Positions 8,013-17,021 of a stretch of 44,769 nt of DNA are shown piece after piece. The DNA is taken from positions 1-44,769 of the forward strand of contig JAFGQN010000007.1 in assembly GCA_016935665.1 (NCBI GenBank), given 5' to 3'. This DNA comes from Deltaproteobacteria bacterium (lineage in GTDB: Bacteria; Myxococcota_A; Polyangia; JAAYKL01). The notes under the pieces are model-generated. The model made no database searches and had not been told where the DNA came from. It was given only the letters and a program-made list of their open reading frames with translations. Made by a program: the position numbers and the translations under genes. How positions within the stretch are numbered: the stretch's first letter is position 1; the number at the start of each line of letters is the position of its first letter.

Positions 8013-9106
8013 CGATGAGATTGTCTGCCCTGCTTTTTTTATTGTCAGGTTTTGTTGTAATGACAGGATGTGCATCCACTCGCATGATGCGCGCTGGAAT
8101 AGCGGATGGCCAGTTGCGGGTTCAACAGATTGAAGCCAATGGTGGCAGGAAGTGCGCCCCACGGGAACTGGCAGTGGCCAGAGCGCAAATACAGTTTGCT
8201 CTGCTCGAAATTTCGCAGGGGATGGGAAGTAGGGCCAGGGAGCACTACGACATCGCTATGCGGAATCTGGTGCTGGCTGAAAAGAAAACAGTGCCGGGAG
8301 AGTGCGGCGACGCACCTGTAAACACGACGCCGGACTGTGTGGACAGGGACAGGGATTTTATCTGCGAGGAAAATGATCAATGCCCGCGCCAGGCTGAAGA
8401 TTACGATGGTATCGAAGATTCTGATGGCTGTCCGGAGGATCAGGATACGGACATGGATGGTATTCTTGATTCAATCGATCAATGCATAACTGATAAAGAA
8501 GACTTAGACGGATTTGAAGATGAGGATGGGTGTCCGGATCTCGACAACGATTTGGATTCTGTTCCGGATGCGACCGATGAGTGTCCCATCGACGCTGAAG
8601 ATCCCGATTCATACGAGGATTCGGATGGTTGTCCGGATAATGATAACGATGCCGACACTATTTTTGACCTTGATGACGAGTGCCCGAACACTGCAGGGGT
8701 AGCAGAAGAGAAGGGCTGCCCCAAAAAATATGAGGGTGTTAAAATTACGAAGACCCGGATAGAAATCAATCAGAAGATATTTTTCGCATACAATAAAGCA
8801 AAGATAATGAATAAGTCTTACCCAATACTTGCAATGGTCGCGAAAGTGCTTCGGGAAAATCCAGATATTTCCCTGAGCATTGAGGGGCATACAGACAGTA
8901 AGGGGAAAGATGCGTATAACAAGAAGCTGAGCACTAAAAGAGCAAAAGCTGTTGTGGAACATCTTGTCAGTAACGGAGGCGTGGCACGTAATCGGCTGCG
9001 GTACGTCGGCTGGGGCGAGGAAAAACCGATTGACAGCAATTTGACAGAAGAAGGCCAGGCCGCGAACAGACGTGTGGAGTTTGTAAGAACTGATTCCGCG
9101 CATTGA
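8009..9106 (+). CDS. OmpA-family lipoprotein with thrombospondin type-3 repeats
   Basis: 365 aa. The lipoprotein signal ends at VMTGC (Cys21). A DUF4398-like helical segment (about 30-90, RELAVARAQIQFALLEIS) resembles the product of the preceding gene. About residues 108-235 form Asp/Cys-rich TSP type-3 repeats, roughly four DxDxDGxxDxxDxC units, which bind calcium in this family. The C-terminal OmpA domain (about 245-360) keeps the peptidoglycan-binding SIEGHTDSKG and LSTKRAKAV motifs, with the Asp and Arg that contact diaminopimelate. I infer an outer-membrane lipoprotein that reaches the cell wall through a Ca-stiffened stalk. ATG 8009 overlaps the upstream stop; ATG 8015 is an alternative. 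Confidence 0.88.
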   Translation: MTMRLSALLFLLSGFVVMTGCASTRMMRAGIADGQLRVQQIEANGGRKCAPRELAVARAQIQFALLEISQGMGSRAREHYDIAMRNLVLAEKKTVPGECGDAPVNTTPDCVDRDRDFICEENDQCPRQAEDYDGIEDSDGCPEDQDTDMDGILDSIDQCITDKEDLDGFEDEDGCPDLDNDLDSVPDATDECPIDAEDPDSYEDSDGCPDNDNDADTIFDLDDECPNTAGVAEEKGCPKKYEGVKITKTRIEINQKIFFAYNKAKIMNKSYPILAMVAKVLRENPDISLSIEGHTDSKGKDAYNKKLSTKRAKAVVEHLVSNGGVARNRLRYVGWGEEKPIDSNLTEEGQAANRRVEFVRTDSAH

Positions 9107-9115
9107 GATACAGGA

Positions 9116-10882
9116 ATGATTTGGAGTATGACGAGACCCCTCTTGAAACCACCCTTGACTTTTAAAATTTTCTTATACGCTGCAACTTTCTGTTTGGGCA
9201 CAATGTTCTCTACATTGGTGTCTGCGCAGTCGAATCCGGATGTCATTCAGAAGAACAGCGATGCAATGGACGCATACGCCAATCTGGAAATTGAAACTGC
9301 ATTGAGACTACTAAAGGAAGCAGAGCAGATTTGTATTGATAACAATATTTCCGGTCCCCAGATGGCGCGAACCCTGGTTAATCGAGGGGTTGTGGAAATG
9401 GGAGGCAATGGCGACAACGCAGTGGCGATGGAATATTTCAAAAAGGCGTTGTGTCACGATTCCGCTGTGATGTTGGATCCTCTGAATTCAACCCCTGAAA
9501 TGGCGGATTTGTTCAGTGGTGCTCACGCTCAGGTAAAATCTCAAGGCTGTGACGGTATAGGGCCCGCTTCCGAAGCTGGCGCAGATTCCTCAATGGATGA
9601 TCTGCTTGGCACACCGCCAGTGGGAACGACTCCCGTTGCGCCCGTTCCGGAACCTCCGACATCTCAACCGGAACGACCTGTCGCGTCCGGTGTGAGTCAG
9701 CCGGTTGAAGTTGTAAACGACGTGCTGCGTCACACGTCGGTCACTGAGCAAAAAAGAATGGTTCCCATCCCGTTTTATGTGGTCACCAATTCTGATGTTG
9801 ATGTTGCCAGTGTCGTGACATTTTACAGGACAGTCGGGGAACGAATTTTTCAGCAGTTGCCTTTGGTTCAAAAGGGGGACGGATGGTCCGCGTATATTGA
9901 ATGTGATGTTCTCACCACGCTCGATCCCTCTGCCATTGAATACTATATCGCGGTGACGGACGAATCAGGGCAGTTGCTGGCGACAGCAGGGTCGGAGGCT
10001 CAGCCGTTTACCATTCAAATCGGTCATTCCATCTCTTCTGAACCACCGTCTGTCCCCGGTGAGGCGCCTCTTCCTGCCTGTCAGGAAGACTGCCCACCGT
10101 GGAATCCGGATTGCAACGCCAGAAACTGTGGTAAATACGCCGAACTGTGTTCCGACGATGAACCCTGTTGTTCGGGGATGGCCTGCGTGGATGGTGTGTG
10201 TGAAGAGGCGGGAAGCCAACCTAAAGGCAAACCAGGAGCGATGACAGCCAGGGTGCGCCTATTCGTAAATGGCGGTGTTGGTCTCGGATTGGTGCCCAAG
10301 GAAGAATACACCGCCGATGATTTTCCCAATAAACGAAGTGTGGCAGCGATTGGTTCCGATAATCCGGGAATTGGTTTTTCCAAGTTGCATTTTAGAGTGG
10401 GAGCGATGATTCCGTTGACAGAGAAACTTGAAGTTGGCGCCAATTTCAGGGGGGACTTGCCGCTTTTCGCTGAGTTCTACGATGCGTTGGTACCATCTAT
10501 CATTGCCAACGTCGCCTATCGCATCGCTGGCAGCAATGCCGAAAGCGGATTTCAAATGTATGGGGTCGCTGGTTTTGGATGGGTCCAGATAATGCATCGA
10601 ATTCCATTCAAGGATTGCAAAAGCTGGATAGAACTTAAACCGGGCGAATCCGCTGAGGATGTGGTCTGTAAATATGACAATTGGAAAGATATTTCAAATG
10701 AACAGGTGGAAACTACCGGGTTTCGACGGGCCGGATATTTGGGCGTTGAGTTGGGTTTTGACATGAATTACTGGTTCACCAGGAATGTTGGCCTGAACGT
10801 TGGAACAATTTTCGATATTACTTTCCCAAAAAATTTCACAATAAATCTTGACCTCCAAATGGGACTTGCTCTCCGTTTCTGA
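9116..10882 (+). CDS. Secreted/outer-membrane protein: TPR-like, CPPWxxDC Cys-rich segment, predicted beta-barrel (paralogue 1)
   Basis: 588 aa; I recognise no named family. An N-terminal signal peptide ends near VSAQ. Residues 45-150 are helical and TPR-like (DAYANLEIETALRLLKEAEQ and AVAMEYFKKALCHD). A linker with SSMDDLLG leads to a beta-rich domain (about 215-305) ending in AQPFTIQI. A Cys-rich segment follows (CQEDCPPWNPDC, then CCSGMACVDGVCEE). The C-terminal ~200 residues alternate hydrophobic and polar residues with Gly/Phe ends (final LQMGLALRF), as in outer-membrane beta-barrels. The next gene has the same order of parts, so the two are paralogues. The start may be ATG 9116 or 9128. 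It follows the OmpA gene by nine bases and probably shares its transcript. Confidence 0.65.
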   Translation: MIWSMTRPLLKPPLTFKIFLYAATFCLGTMFSTLVSAQSNPDVIQKNSDAMDAYANLEIETALRLLKEAEQICIDNNISGPQMARTLVNRGVVEMGGNGDNAVAMEYFKKALCHDSAVMLDPLNSTPEMADLFSGAHAQVKSQGCDGIGPASEAGADSSMDDLLGTPPVGTTPVAPVPEPPTSQPERPVASGVSQPVEVVNDVLRHTSVTEQKRMVPIPFYVVTNSDVDVASVVTFYRTVGERIFQQLPLVQKGDGWSAYIECDVLTTLDPSAIEYYIAVTDESGQLLATAGSEAQPFTIQIGHSISSEPPSVPGEAPLPACQEDCPPWNPDCNARNCGKYAELCSDDEPCCSGMACVDGVCEEAGSQPKGKPGAMTARVRLFVNGGVGLGLVPKEEYTADDFPNKRSVAAIGSDNPGIGFSKLHFRVGAMIPLTEKLEVGANFRGDLPLFAEFYDALVPSIIANVAYRIAGSNAESGFQMYGVAGFGWVQIMHRIPFKDCKSWIELKPGESAEDVVCKYDNWKDISNEQVETTGFRRAGYLGVELGFDMNYWFTRNVGLNVGTIFDITFPKNFTINLDLQMGLALRF

Positions 10883-10938
10883 TACGCCCGCCACCTGCCC
10901 AAATTACAGGTACATTGTGCAATTGTGTGATGAAACGC

Positions 10939-10996
10939 TTGACATCTGCACAGAAAAACGTGCAATCTGGGGTGTCGTTTTAATGTGGTTAAAACG
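10939..10996 (+). promoter_or_regulatory. Candidate promoter with adjoining perfect inverted repeat
   Basis: TTGACA (10939-10944) and TGCAAT (10961-10966), 16 bases apart, sit in the 164-base gap between the two paralogues. Just downstream lies a perfect 8-bp inverted repeat (CGTTTTAA, loop TGTGG, TTAAAACG; 10976-10996) that begins about three bases after the expected start site. It has no T-run, so an operator or leader hairpin is likelier than a terminator. Called by eye. Confidence 0.35.
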
Positions 10997-11046
10997 CCGT
11001 CAGTGGTTTTATGGCAGCCTAATTTCGTAAGAATGGAGAGGATATT

Positions 11047-12936
11047 GTGCAAAGCGGGTTTTATTCAAAAATATCTGTGTTTTTCGTAACAGCTACTTTG
11101 GGTGTTTTGATAATGCCTTCCCTTGCTCGTTCTCAAGGGGTAGATGCCGAAGCCATCGCATTGAAAAAGAAAGCGATGGCTGCATATGGCAATTTGGACC
11201 TGGACGGTGCGATGAGTAAATTGGACGAAGCCGCCGCGATGGGCGCCGAGCTGGCTCCGAATACAGTGGCACAGATATATATCGGCTATGGAGTCGTTTT
11301 TGTCGGTGGACACGGCGATAATGCTCGCGGCCAGGATGCATTCACCATCGCTCGTTGCCTGGATGCCAGTGTTTCCATTGACCCACTTTTTTCGTCTCCT
11401 GAGGTGGACATGATTTTCAAAATGGCCCAGGCCAGGGCGAATCAGCAGGTCTGCCCCGGGCTCCTTTCCAATGTTGCATACATGGGTAATTCCGCCACAG
11501 GGTTGCCCTCTGCCGGGCCAACTGGTGGCGAGTCATCAATAGATGACCTGTTGGCCGCACAACAACAGGCGCAGCAGCCGTTGCCACCTGTTCAATCGGG
11601 TATGTTGCCGCCGTGCGGCAATCACAATTCGCCTGCTCAACAGCGAAAATCCACAGAACTGCCCTTAATGATACAAATTGAACCTGCCAAACTGGCAACA
11701 CTGGATAGAATCGTTCTGAAGTATGCGTACGACGGTGGGGGTACCTATTTCGAAATGGACATGACAAAAGGGGACCAGGGGTGGGTCACAGCGATGCTGA
11801 CCTGCGATGAAGGTCAAATCACTGCGTTCGATCCCGGGGAGGTTACCTATTATATTGTAGGATACGATGATTTGGGAGGTCAGGTCTGTGGACAAGGGTC
11901 CCAGGAACAACCATTTACGGTCATCATGGATCCCGGCGCGTCCATTGTAACCGGTCTGGCCGGGATGCCTACTCCTCAAACCTGTTCTGAGTGCCCTCCA
12001 TGGGATCAGGATTGCCATAATGGTGGTGGCTCTGCAGGCAGTCAGACCCCCTGTTTTTCGGATGAGGAATGTCTGCAGGGACAGTGGTGTTCCGATGCAG
12101 GGTTTTGTGAAGGGGACTCCACGGGCGGGGACGGTGACGATGGATTCGGAATGGGAGCTGATTCGCCACAAAAATTTTATATTCAAGTCATGGGTGGAAC
12201 CGGCGTTGGCTATGCCAATACACCGGAAGCCTGGTACATTCGAGCCACTTACAACGGGGGAGTGTACGACCCTGACGAATTTTTTGCCTATATGATCGAC
12301 GATGGAATAAAACGGGGCGGATGGGGAGGGGTACCCATTCGTGCGCATGTGGGTATCGTTTTTAGTTCCAAATTTTCTCTTGAGATTGGCGGGCGTTTGG
12401 ATATTTCTGCAGCCTGGCGAAAACAGACGGATGTACTATATTGTGCATATGCGAATCCAAACGAAAATGGTGCAATTAACGAGAGGGAGCAGGCTATCTG
12501 CGATGCGCCTCGTGCCGATGAGCCATTGGCTTTTGGTGCATGGCGGGATGCGCCGGATCCGAGTGACGAGAATTCTCTGCCCGGTGCAGTGCGGACCACG
12601 ACGCGATCGGGAATGAAGAATGCCTGGCTCGTAAATGCCAGGCTGAAAACACGATTTATAAACAAAGGAGGCAATCAGGTATCTTTCTTTGGTGGTCTCG
12701 GTTATGGCCATTTGTTTTTTGCGCCGGAGGTCAGTGATGTTGATGTGGATGGGAAGAAGGATAAAGTTGTTGCAACACCTGGAATGATTAATATTGAACT
12801 GGGGCTTGGATACGCGCACTATCTGAACAAAAAGTTCGGATTTGTAGTAGAAATGCCAGTGGACATTGTCCTTGGAGAAAATTCATCTTTCGGCCTTGGT
12901 GTCGATTTGATGCTGGGGATCAGTTTCGGAGGTTAA
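11047..12936 (+). CDS. Secreted/outer-membrane protein: TPR-like, CPPWxxDC Cys-rich segment, predicted beta-barrel (paralogue 2)
   Basis: 629 aa from GTG 11047, which follows GGAGAGGA (11035-11042). The signal peptide ends near ARSQG. The domain order matches the preceding gene: TPR-like helices (MAAYGNLDLDGAMSKLDEAA; compare DAYANLEIETALRLLKEAEQ in paralogue 1), a shared GGxGDNA motif, SSIDDLLA, a beta domain ending EQPFTVIM, and a Cys-rich block with CSECPPWDQDC and CFSDEECLQGQWCSDAGFC. The C-terminal barrel-like part (about 375-629) has many alternating strands and ends in LMLGISFGG. I infer an outer-membrane protein with a periplasmic TPR/beta region; the direction of topology is not proven. 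Separate promoter signals suggest it can be expressed independently of paralogue 1. Function unknown. Confidence 0.65.
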   Translation: MQSGFYSKISVFFVTATLGVLIMPSLARSQGVDAEAIALKKKAMAAYGNLDLDGAMSKLDEAAAMGAELAPNTVAQIYIGYGVVFVGGHGDNARGQDAFTIARCLDASVSIDPLFSSPEVDMIFKMAQARANQQVCPGLLSNVAYMGNSATGLPSAGPTGGESSIDDLLAAQQQAQQPLPPVQSGMLPPCGNHNSPAQQRKSTELPLMIQIEPAKLATLDRIVLKYAYDGGGTYFEMDMTKGDQGWVTAMLTCDEGQITAFDPGEVTYYIVGYDDLGGQVCGQGSQEQPFTVIMDPGASIVTGLAGMPTPQTCSECPPWDQDCHNGGGSAGSQTPCFSDEECLQGQWCSDAGFCEGDSTGGDGDDGFGMGADSPQKFYIQVMGGTGVGYANTPEAWYIRATYNGGVYDPDEFFAYMIDDGIKRGGWGGVPIRAHVGIVFSSKFSLEIGGRLDISAAWRKQTDVLYCAYANPNENGAINEREQAICDAPRADEPLAFGAWRDAPDPSDENSLPGAVRTTTRSGMKNAWLVNARLKTRFINKGGNQVSFFGGLGYGHLFFAPEVSDVDVDGKKDKVVATPGMINIELGLGYAHYLNKKFGFVVEMPVDIVLGENSSFGLGVDLMLGISFGG

Positions 12937-12937
12937 T

Positions 12938-14806
12938 ATGCCTTCCCTTTTGACCATTCCGGGTCAGTTTCTCTCACTTGTTGAGCGTTTTCCATCTAAA
13001 TCCGCCCTGATGGAATTTCAGGAAAATAAATGGGTTTCAGAGAGTTTTTGTGAGTGGGAGCAACGTTCCCGCGCTGTGGCTTCCGCACTGATTGCTGATG
13101 ATATATCGGTACAGGACAGTATTTCCGTTTTCTCGTATTCCCGTCGCGAGTGGCTGGAAGCCGATATGGGGATACTCATGTGCGGCGCCCGAACAGCGAC
13201 CATTTATCAGAACATCGCCGGTGAGACTGTTCATCGTATTTTAAAAGATGCAGAGGTAAAAGTGGTGTTCGCCGAAGGGCCTGTTCAGTTGAGAGCGATA
13301 TTTGGGCAGGAGGGCAACGCGCCATTGCCGCCATCTCTGAAACGCATCGTGTACTTTCAGAGTTCCCAGCAACCACCCAGTCGTGCTGGCAAACCAGCAC
13401 CATCAATGCTTACCCTGGCAGAGACCGTGCCCATTGATAAAAAGGCAATGCTTGTTTCTTTTGAAGACTACATAAAAAAGGGGCAGGAACTTTTGGGGCA
13501 AAATCAACCGGAACTGGAATCACGTCTGCGCAATTTATCGGAAGAAGACATTGCCAAAGTGGTTTATACATCTGGCACAACCGGAGTTCCCAAAGGAGCA
13601 ATGCTCACTCACAAGAATTTGACGTCGGTGACGGCACACCTGGAAGAAACAATTCGGCTGAAACCTTCGGATAAGACATTGCTTTTTTTGCCGTTGGCGC
13701 ATGTTTATGCACAATTGGTTTACCATGCACAAATGCGCTATGGATTTACCATTGCGTTCGCCCGAAGTCTGCTCACCGCCGTTGAGGATGCGGAATCGAT
13801 GCATCCCGATTTTTTTGTCTCGGTGCCGCGCCTGTTCGAAAAAATTTATGCCGGCGTGTTGGAACAGGTAGAACAGGGGGGCACACTAAAAAAGAAGATT
13901 TTTAATTGGGCAACCGACGTGGGTGCGAAAGTGAGTCGCCTGATGCAGGCCAATGAATCGCTGCCAATGGGACTTGCGATTCAGGCAAGTTTGGCGCATC
14001 GGCTGGTGTTTTCGAAATTACAGAGTAAACTGGGAGGCAAGGTTCGCATGATGATTTCCGGCGGGGCGCCATTGCAAAAGGAGATTATCGAATTTTTCCA
14101 TGCCGCTGGTCTGCTTATTATCGAGGGGTATGGTATGACGGAAAATGCCTCTCTCAGTCATCACAATCACCTGGATAACTATCGGTTCGGAACAGTGGGA
14201 CTGCCCCTTAAAGAAACGGAAATGCTGATTGCTGATGATGGTGAAATTCTGGTGCGAAGCCCCGGTGTGATGAAGGGATACTTGAATTTGCCAAAGGAAA
14301 CAGCGGAATCGATTGACGCAGGTGGTTGGTTGCACACAGGTGACATTGGCGAAGTGGATAGCGATGGGTTTCTGAAGATTACCGATAGAAAAAAAGATAT
14401 CATTGTGACGTCTGGGGGGAAAAATATCGCGCCGTCCCCAATTGAAGCGCACCTGACACGACTGAAATATGTGTCTCAGGCGTTAGTGTTTGGCAACAGA
14501 AGAAAATTTTTAACAGCGCTGATCACCCTGGATAGAGACGCATCAAAACAGTGGGCCGAGGCGAATGGTTTGGCAGATGCGGATATGGAAGCGCTTTCTC
14601 AAAATCCCCAATTGCGAAAACTGATTGAAGCGGAAATCATCGGTATGAACCGCCACCTTGAGCAGTATGAAACCATTAAACGATTTGCCATCGCCCCCAG
14701 GGAATTCACCATTGCAGATGGAGAGATCACACCCAGCCTAAAGCTTCGTAAAAAGATCATCGAAGAACACTACGGTTATCTCGTTGAAGAATTGTATAAG
14801 AATTAG
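12938..14806 (+). CDS. Long-chain acyl-CoA synthetase (AMP-binding, FadD15-like)
   Basis: 622 aa, cytosolic or membrane-associated. It activates fatty acids via acyl-AMP to acyl-CoA. The AMP-binding P-loop YTSGTTGVPKGAMLTH lies near residues 209-224. Further motifs are the A5-type GYGMTENAS, the A7 TGDIGEVDSDGFLKITDRKK hinge, and SGGKNIAPSPIE leading to the C-terminal catalytic-Lys region. Length and motifs fit the FadD15 / long-chain class rather than ACP-loading enzymes. The ATG is one base after the preceding stop and GGAGG lies just upstream, so it is probably cotranscribed with the barrel-protein gene. A link to lipid supply for the envelope cluster is only contextual. Confidence 0.88.
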   Translation: MPSLLTIPGQFLSLVERFPSKSALMEFQENKWVSESFCEWEQRSRAVASALIADDISVQDSISVFSYSRREWLEADMGILMCGARTATIYQNIAGETVHRILKDAEVKVVFAEGPVQLRAIFGQEGNAPLPPSLKRIVYFQSSQQPPSRAGKPAPSMLTLAETVPIDKKAMLVSFEDYIKKGQELLGQNQPELESRLRNLSEEDIAKVVYTSGTTGVPKGAMLTHKNLTSVTAHLEETIRLKPSDKTLLFLPLAHVYAQLVYHAQMRYGFTIAFARSLLTAVEDAESMHPDFFVSVPRLFEKIYAGVLEQVEQGGTLKKKIFNWATDVGAKVSRLMQANESLPMGLAIQASLAHRLVFSKLQSKLGGKVRMMISGGAPLQKEIIEFFHAAGLLIIEGYGMTENASLSHHNHLDNYRFGTVGLPLKETEMLIADDGEILVRSPGVMKGYLNLPKETAESIDAGGWLHTGDIGEVDSDGFLKITDRKKDIIVTSGGKNIAPSPIEAHLTRLKYVSQALVFGNRRKFLTALITLDRDASKQWAEANGLADADMEALSQNPQLRKLIEAEIIGMNRHLEQYETIKRFAIAPREFTIADGEITPSLKLRKKIIEEHYGYLVEELYKN

Positions 14807-14832
14807 TTTGCCAAACATTAAACATTTCTGGC

Positions 14833-14861
14833 TTGACGCTCCTCTGGTGTTCTGCTACGAA
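14833..14861 (+). promoter_or_regulatory. Promoter for tRNA-Val (and possibly thrS)
   Basis: TTGACG (14833-14838), a 17-base spacer and TACGAA (14856-14861) with an extended -10 TG at 14853-14854. The start would fall near 14868, about 28 bases before the tRNA. No terminator is seen between the tRNA and thrS, so the two may be cotranscribed. Confidence 0.45.
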
Positions 14862-14895
14862 TCACTCGCTGTCAAATAGAATGCAGCGATGTTAG

Positions 14896-14967
<72 letters not shown>

Positions 14968-15025
14968 TACTTTTGGTTTTTATTGCCAACAATTGCGAGA
15001 CAACCCTTTCAAACAAATTATCACT

Positions 15026-16924
15026 ATGAACAATTCAGATTCACGATACGAAAAAGGAACAGCGGGTGCCTTTCTCGCTGAAAAAGAACTGCTCCGTCAT
15101 GACACTGTTGCTGCGAAAGTAGATGGAAAGGTAATTGACCTTCAGTCAGCGATTTCAGAGGATGCGTCAATTTCTCCTGTTCATGCAACTGAGTCCGATG
15201 CGTTGGAAGTGATTCGCCATTCTACTGCGCATGTGATGGCTGATGCGGTTCAGCGACTGTTTCCTGGTACGAAAGTCACCATTGGACCTTCCATTGAAAA
15301 CGGATTTTATTACGATTTTGATAAAGTAGGGGGAGGCTTCACTGAAGATGATTTGGCGGCCATCGAGAAGGAGATGAAGGCAATTCTCAAAGATCGCAAA
15401 TCATTTGTGAGAAAGCTGGTAACGCGCGAGGAAGCCCGGCAACTTTTTGATGGAATGGGCGAATCCTATAAACTGGAATTGTTGGACGCCATTGCCGAGG
15501 ATGTTCCGGTGACACTTTATTATCACGGGGATTGGGTGGATTTGTGTGCAGGGCCGCATATTCCAGATACCCGTTTTATAAAAGCCTTTAAACTGTTGTC
15601 CACTGCAGGAGCATACTGGCGTGGCGATGCAAAAAATAAAATGCTGGCACGAATTTATGGGACAGCATTTGCCGACAAAAAAGATTTGCGCGCCCACCTT
15701 GATGCGTTGGAAGAAGCTAAAAAACGCGATCATCGAAAACTGGGCAAAGAGTTGGATTTGTTCAGTATTGACGACCAGATTGGCGGCGGTTTGGTGCTTT
15801 GGCACCCCAAAGGCGCTTTGGTGAGAACGCTGATTGAGAATCATTGGCGCAGTGTCCATATGAAACATGGATACGAACTGATTATGACGCCACATGTGGG
15901 AAGAAGCAAATTGTGGGAGACATCGGGGCATCTTGAAAACTATGCCGATGACATGTATGCCCCTATGGATATTGAGGGGAATCCCTATTACATCAAACCG
16001 ATGAATTGCCCGTTTCATATTGCGATTTATCGGAATTCTTTGAAATCGTACCGGGATTTGCCACTGCGTTGGGCAGAATTGGGTACGGTTTATCGATTTG
16101 AACGTTCGGGACAATTGCATGGGTTGCTGCGGGTGCGCGGGTTTACCCAGGATGATGCACACATTTTTATGCGCCCAGACCAGCTGGAAGCAGAAATTCG
16201 GCGCGTTGTTCGTTTTTCCCTCAAGCTGCTTGGTGACTACGGATTTACCGATTTGGACATTATGGTTGCCACTCGTCCTGAAGAAAAGTCAATCGGAGAT
16301 CCTGCGGCATGGGAGAAGGCTGAAGCCGCATTGAAAGCGGGACTGGAAGCCGAAGGCGTTCCCTATTCCATCGATGTGGGCGGCGGTGCATTTTACGGTC
16401 CCAAAATCGATGTGAAAATTAAAGACGCCATTGGGCGCGTCTGGCAGTGTTCCACTATACAGGTTGATTTCAATTTGCCGGAGCGATTTGATTTGACATA
16501 TGTGGGTGAAGATTCTGCAAAACATCGACCCGTTATGATTCATCGCGCGCTTCTGGGGTCCATTGAGCGATTCTTTGGCATTATGCTTGAACATTACGCC
16601 GGCGCGTTCCCCATGTGGCTTGCACCTGTTCAGGTATCGCTTTTAACTGTTGCAGATCGTCATGTGGAATATTCACGTAAGCTTGAAAGCACATTGAAAT
16701 CTCATCAGTTTCGAGTGAGTGTGAATGACGACAATGAAAAACTGGGTGCTAAAATACGACAGACACGTTTGGCGCGGGTTCCAGCCATGGCTGTAATCGG
16801 TGATAAGGAAGTTGAACAGGGGGGCGTGTCTCTTAAAACGCGTGCCGATGGGGATTTAGGGTTTATCAGCATTGAAGATTTTATCCGATTTATGGAAGAA
16901 AAGGCGGCTCCCCCCGAAATTTAG
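15026..16924 (+). CDS. thrS: Threonyl-tRNA synthetase
   Basis: 632 aa class II synthetase charging tRNA-Thr. Order: TGS-like N-terminus (RYEKGTAG, DTVAAKVDGKVIDL); editing domain with HSTAH (near 67-71 from this start) and the CAGPH motif; catalytic core with PMNCPFHIAIY (zinc Cys), motif 2 YRFERSGQLHGLLRVRGFTQDD, and the motif 3 region HRALLGSIERFFGIMLEHY; and an anticodon-binding domain (VQVSLLTVADRHVEYSRKLE). ATG 15026 is preferred. A TTG at 14993 would add 11 residues, and neither has a good Shine-Dalgarno. The first TGS strand (usually VTLPDG) looks shortened. The tRNA-Val, thrS, infC, rpmI, rplT, pheST order is the classic bacterial arrangement from thrS onward. Confidence 0.96.
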   Translation: MNNSDSRYEKGTAGAFLAEKELLRHDTVAAKVDGKVIDLQSAISEDASISPVHATESDALEVIRHSTAHVMADAVQRLFPGTKVTIGPSIENGFYYDFDKVGGGFTEDDLAAIEKEMKAILKDRKSFVRKLVTREEARQLFDGMGESYKLELLDAIAEDVPVTLYYHGDWVDLCAGPHIPDTRFIKAFKLLSTAGAYWRGDAKNKMLARIYGTAFADKKDLRAHLDALEEAKKRDHRKLGKELDLFSIDDQIGGGLVLWHPKGALVRTLIENHWRSVHMKHGYELIMTPHVGRSKLWETSGHLENYADDMYAPMDIEGNPYYIKPMNCPFHIAIYRNSLKSYRDLPLRWAELGTVYRFERSGQLHGLLRVRGFTQDDAHIFMRPDQLEAEIRRVVRFSLKLLGDYGFTDLDIMVATRPEEKSIGDPAAWEKAEAALKAGLEAEGVPYSIDVGGGAFYGPKIDVKIKDAIGRVWQCSTIQVDFNLPERFDLTYVGEDSAKHRPVMIHRALLGSIERFFGIMLEHYAGAFPMWLAPVQVSLLTVADRHVEYSRKLESTLKSHQFRVSVNDDNEKLGAKIRQTRLARVPAMAVIGDKEVEQGGVSLKTRADGDLGFISIEDFIRFMEEKAAPPEI

Positions 16925-16986
16925 TGTAATATTGTGGCAAGCCAATTTGTATAGTACACTGCAAAAAGCAAGCATACGTGAAGACT

Positions 16987-17013
16987 AAGGACGAACCGTC
17001 CTTTTAAAAGGAG
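16987..17013 (+). promoter_or_regulatory. Overlapping hairpins at the infC ribosome binding site
   Basis: A perfect 7-bp stem (AAGGACG, loop AAC, CGTCCTT; 16987-17003) is followed by the 12-base palindrome CCTTTTAAAAGG (17000-17011), which contains part of the infC Shine-Dalgarno (AAGGAG, 17008-17013). The two share bases 17000-17003, so they cannot both form. This suggests a switch controlling access to the RBS, though the second stem is weak (4 bp). Confidence 0.4.
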
Positions 17014-17021
17014 AAAACGCT

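Noticed and set aside
16950-16955. TATAGT as a -10 box for a separate infC promoter
   Set aside because: No -35-like hexamer at 15-19 bases upstream and no extended -10; thrS read-through is simpler.
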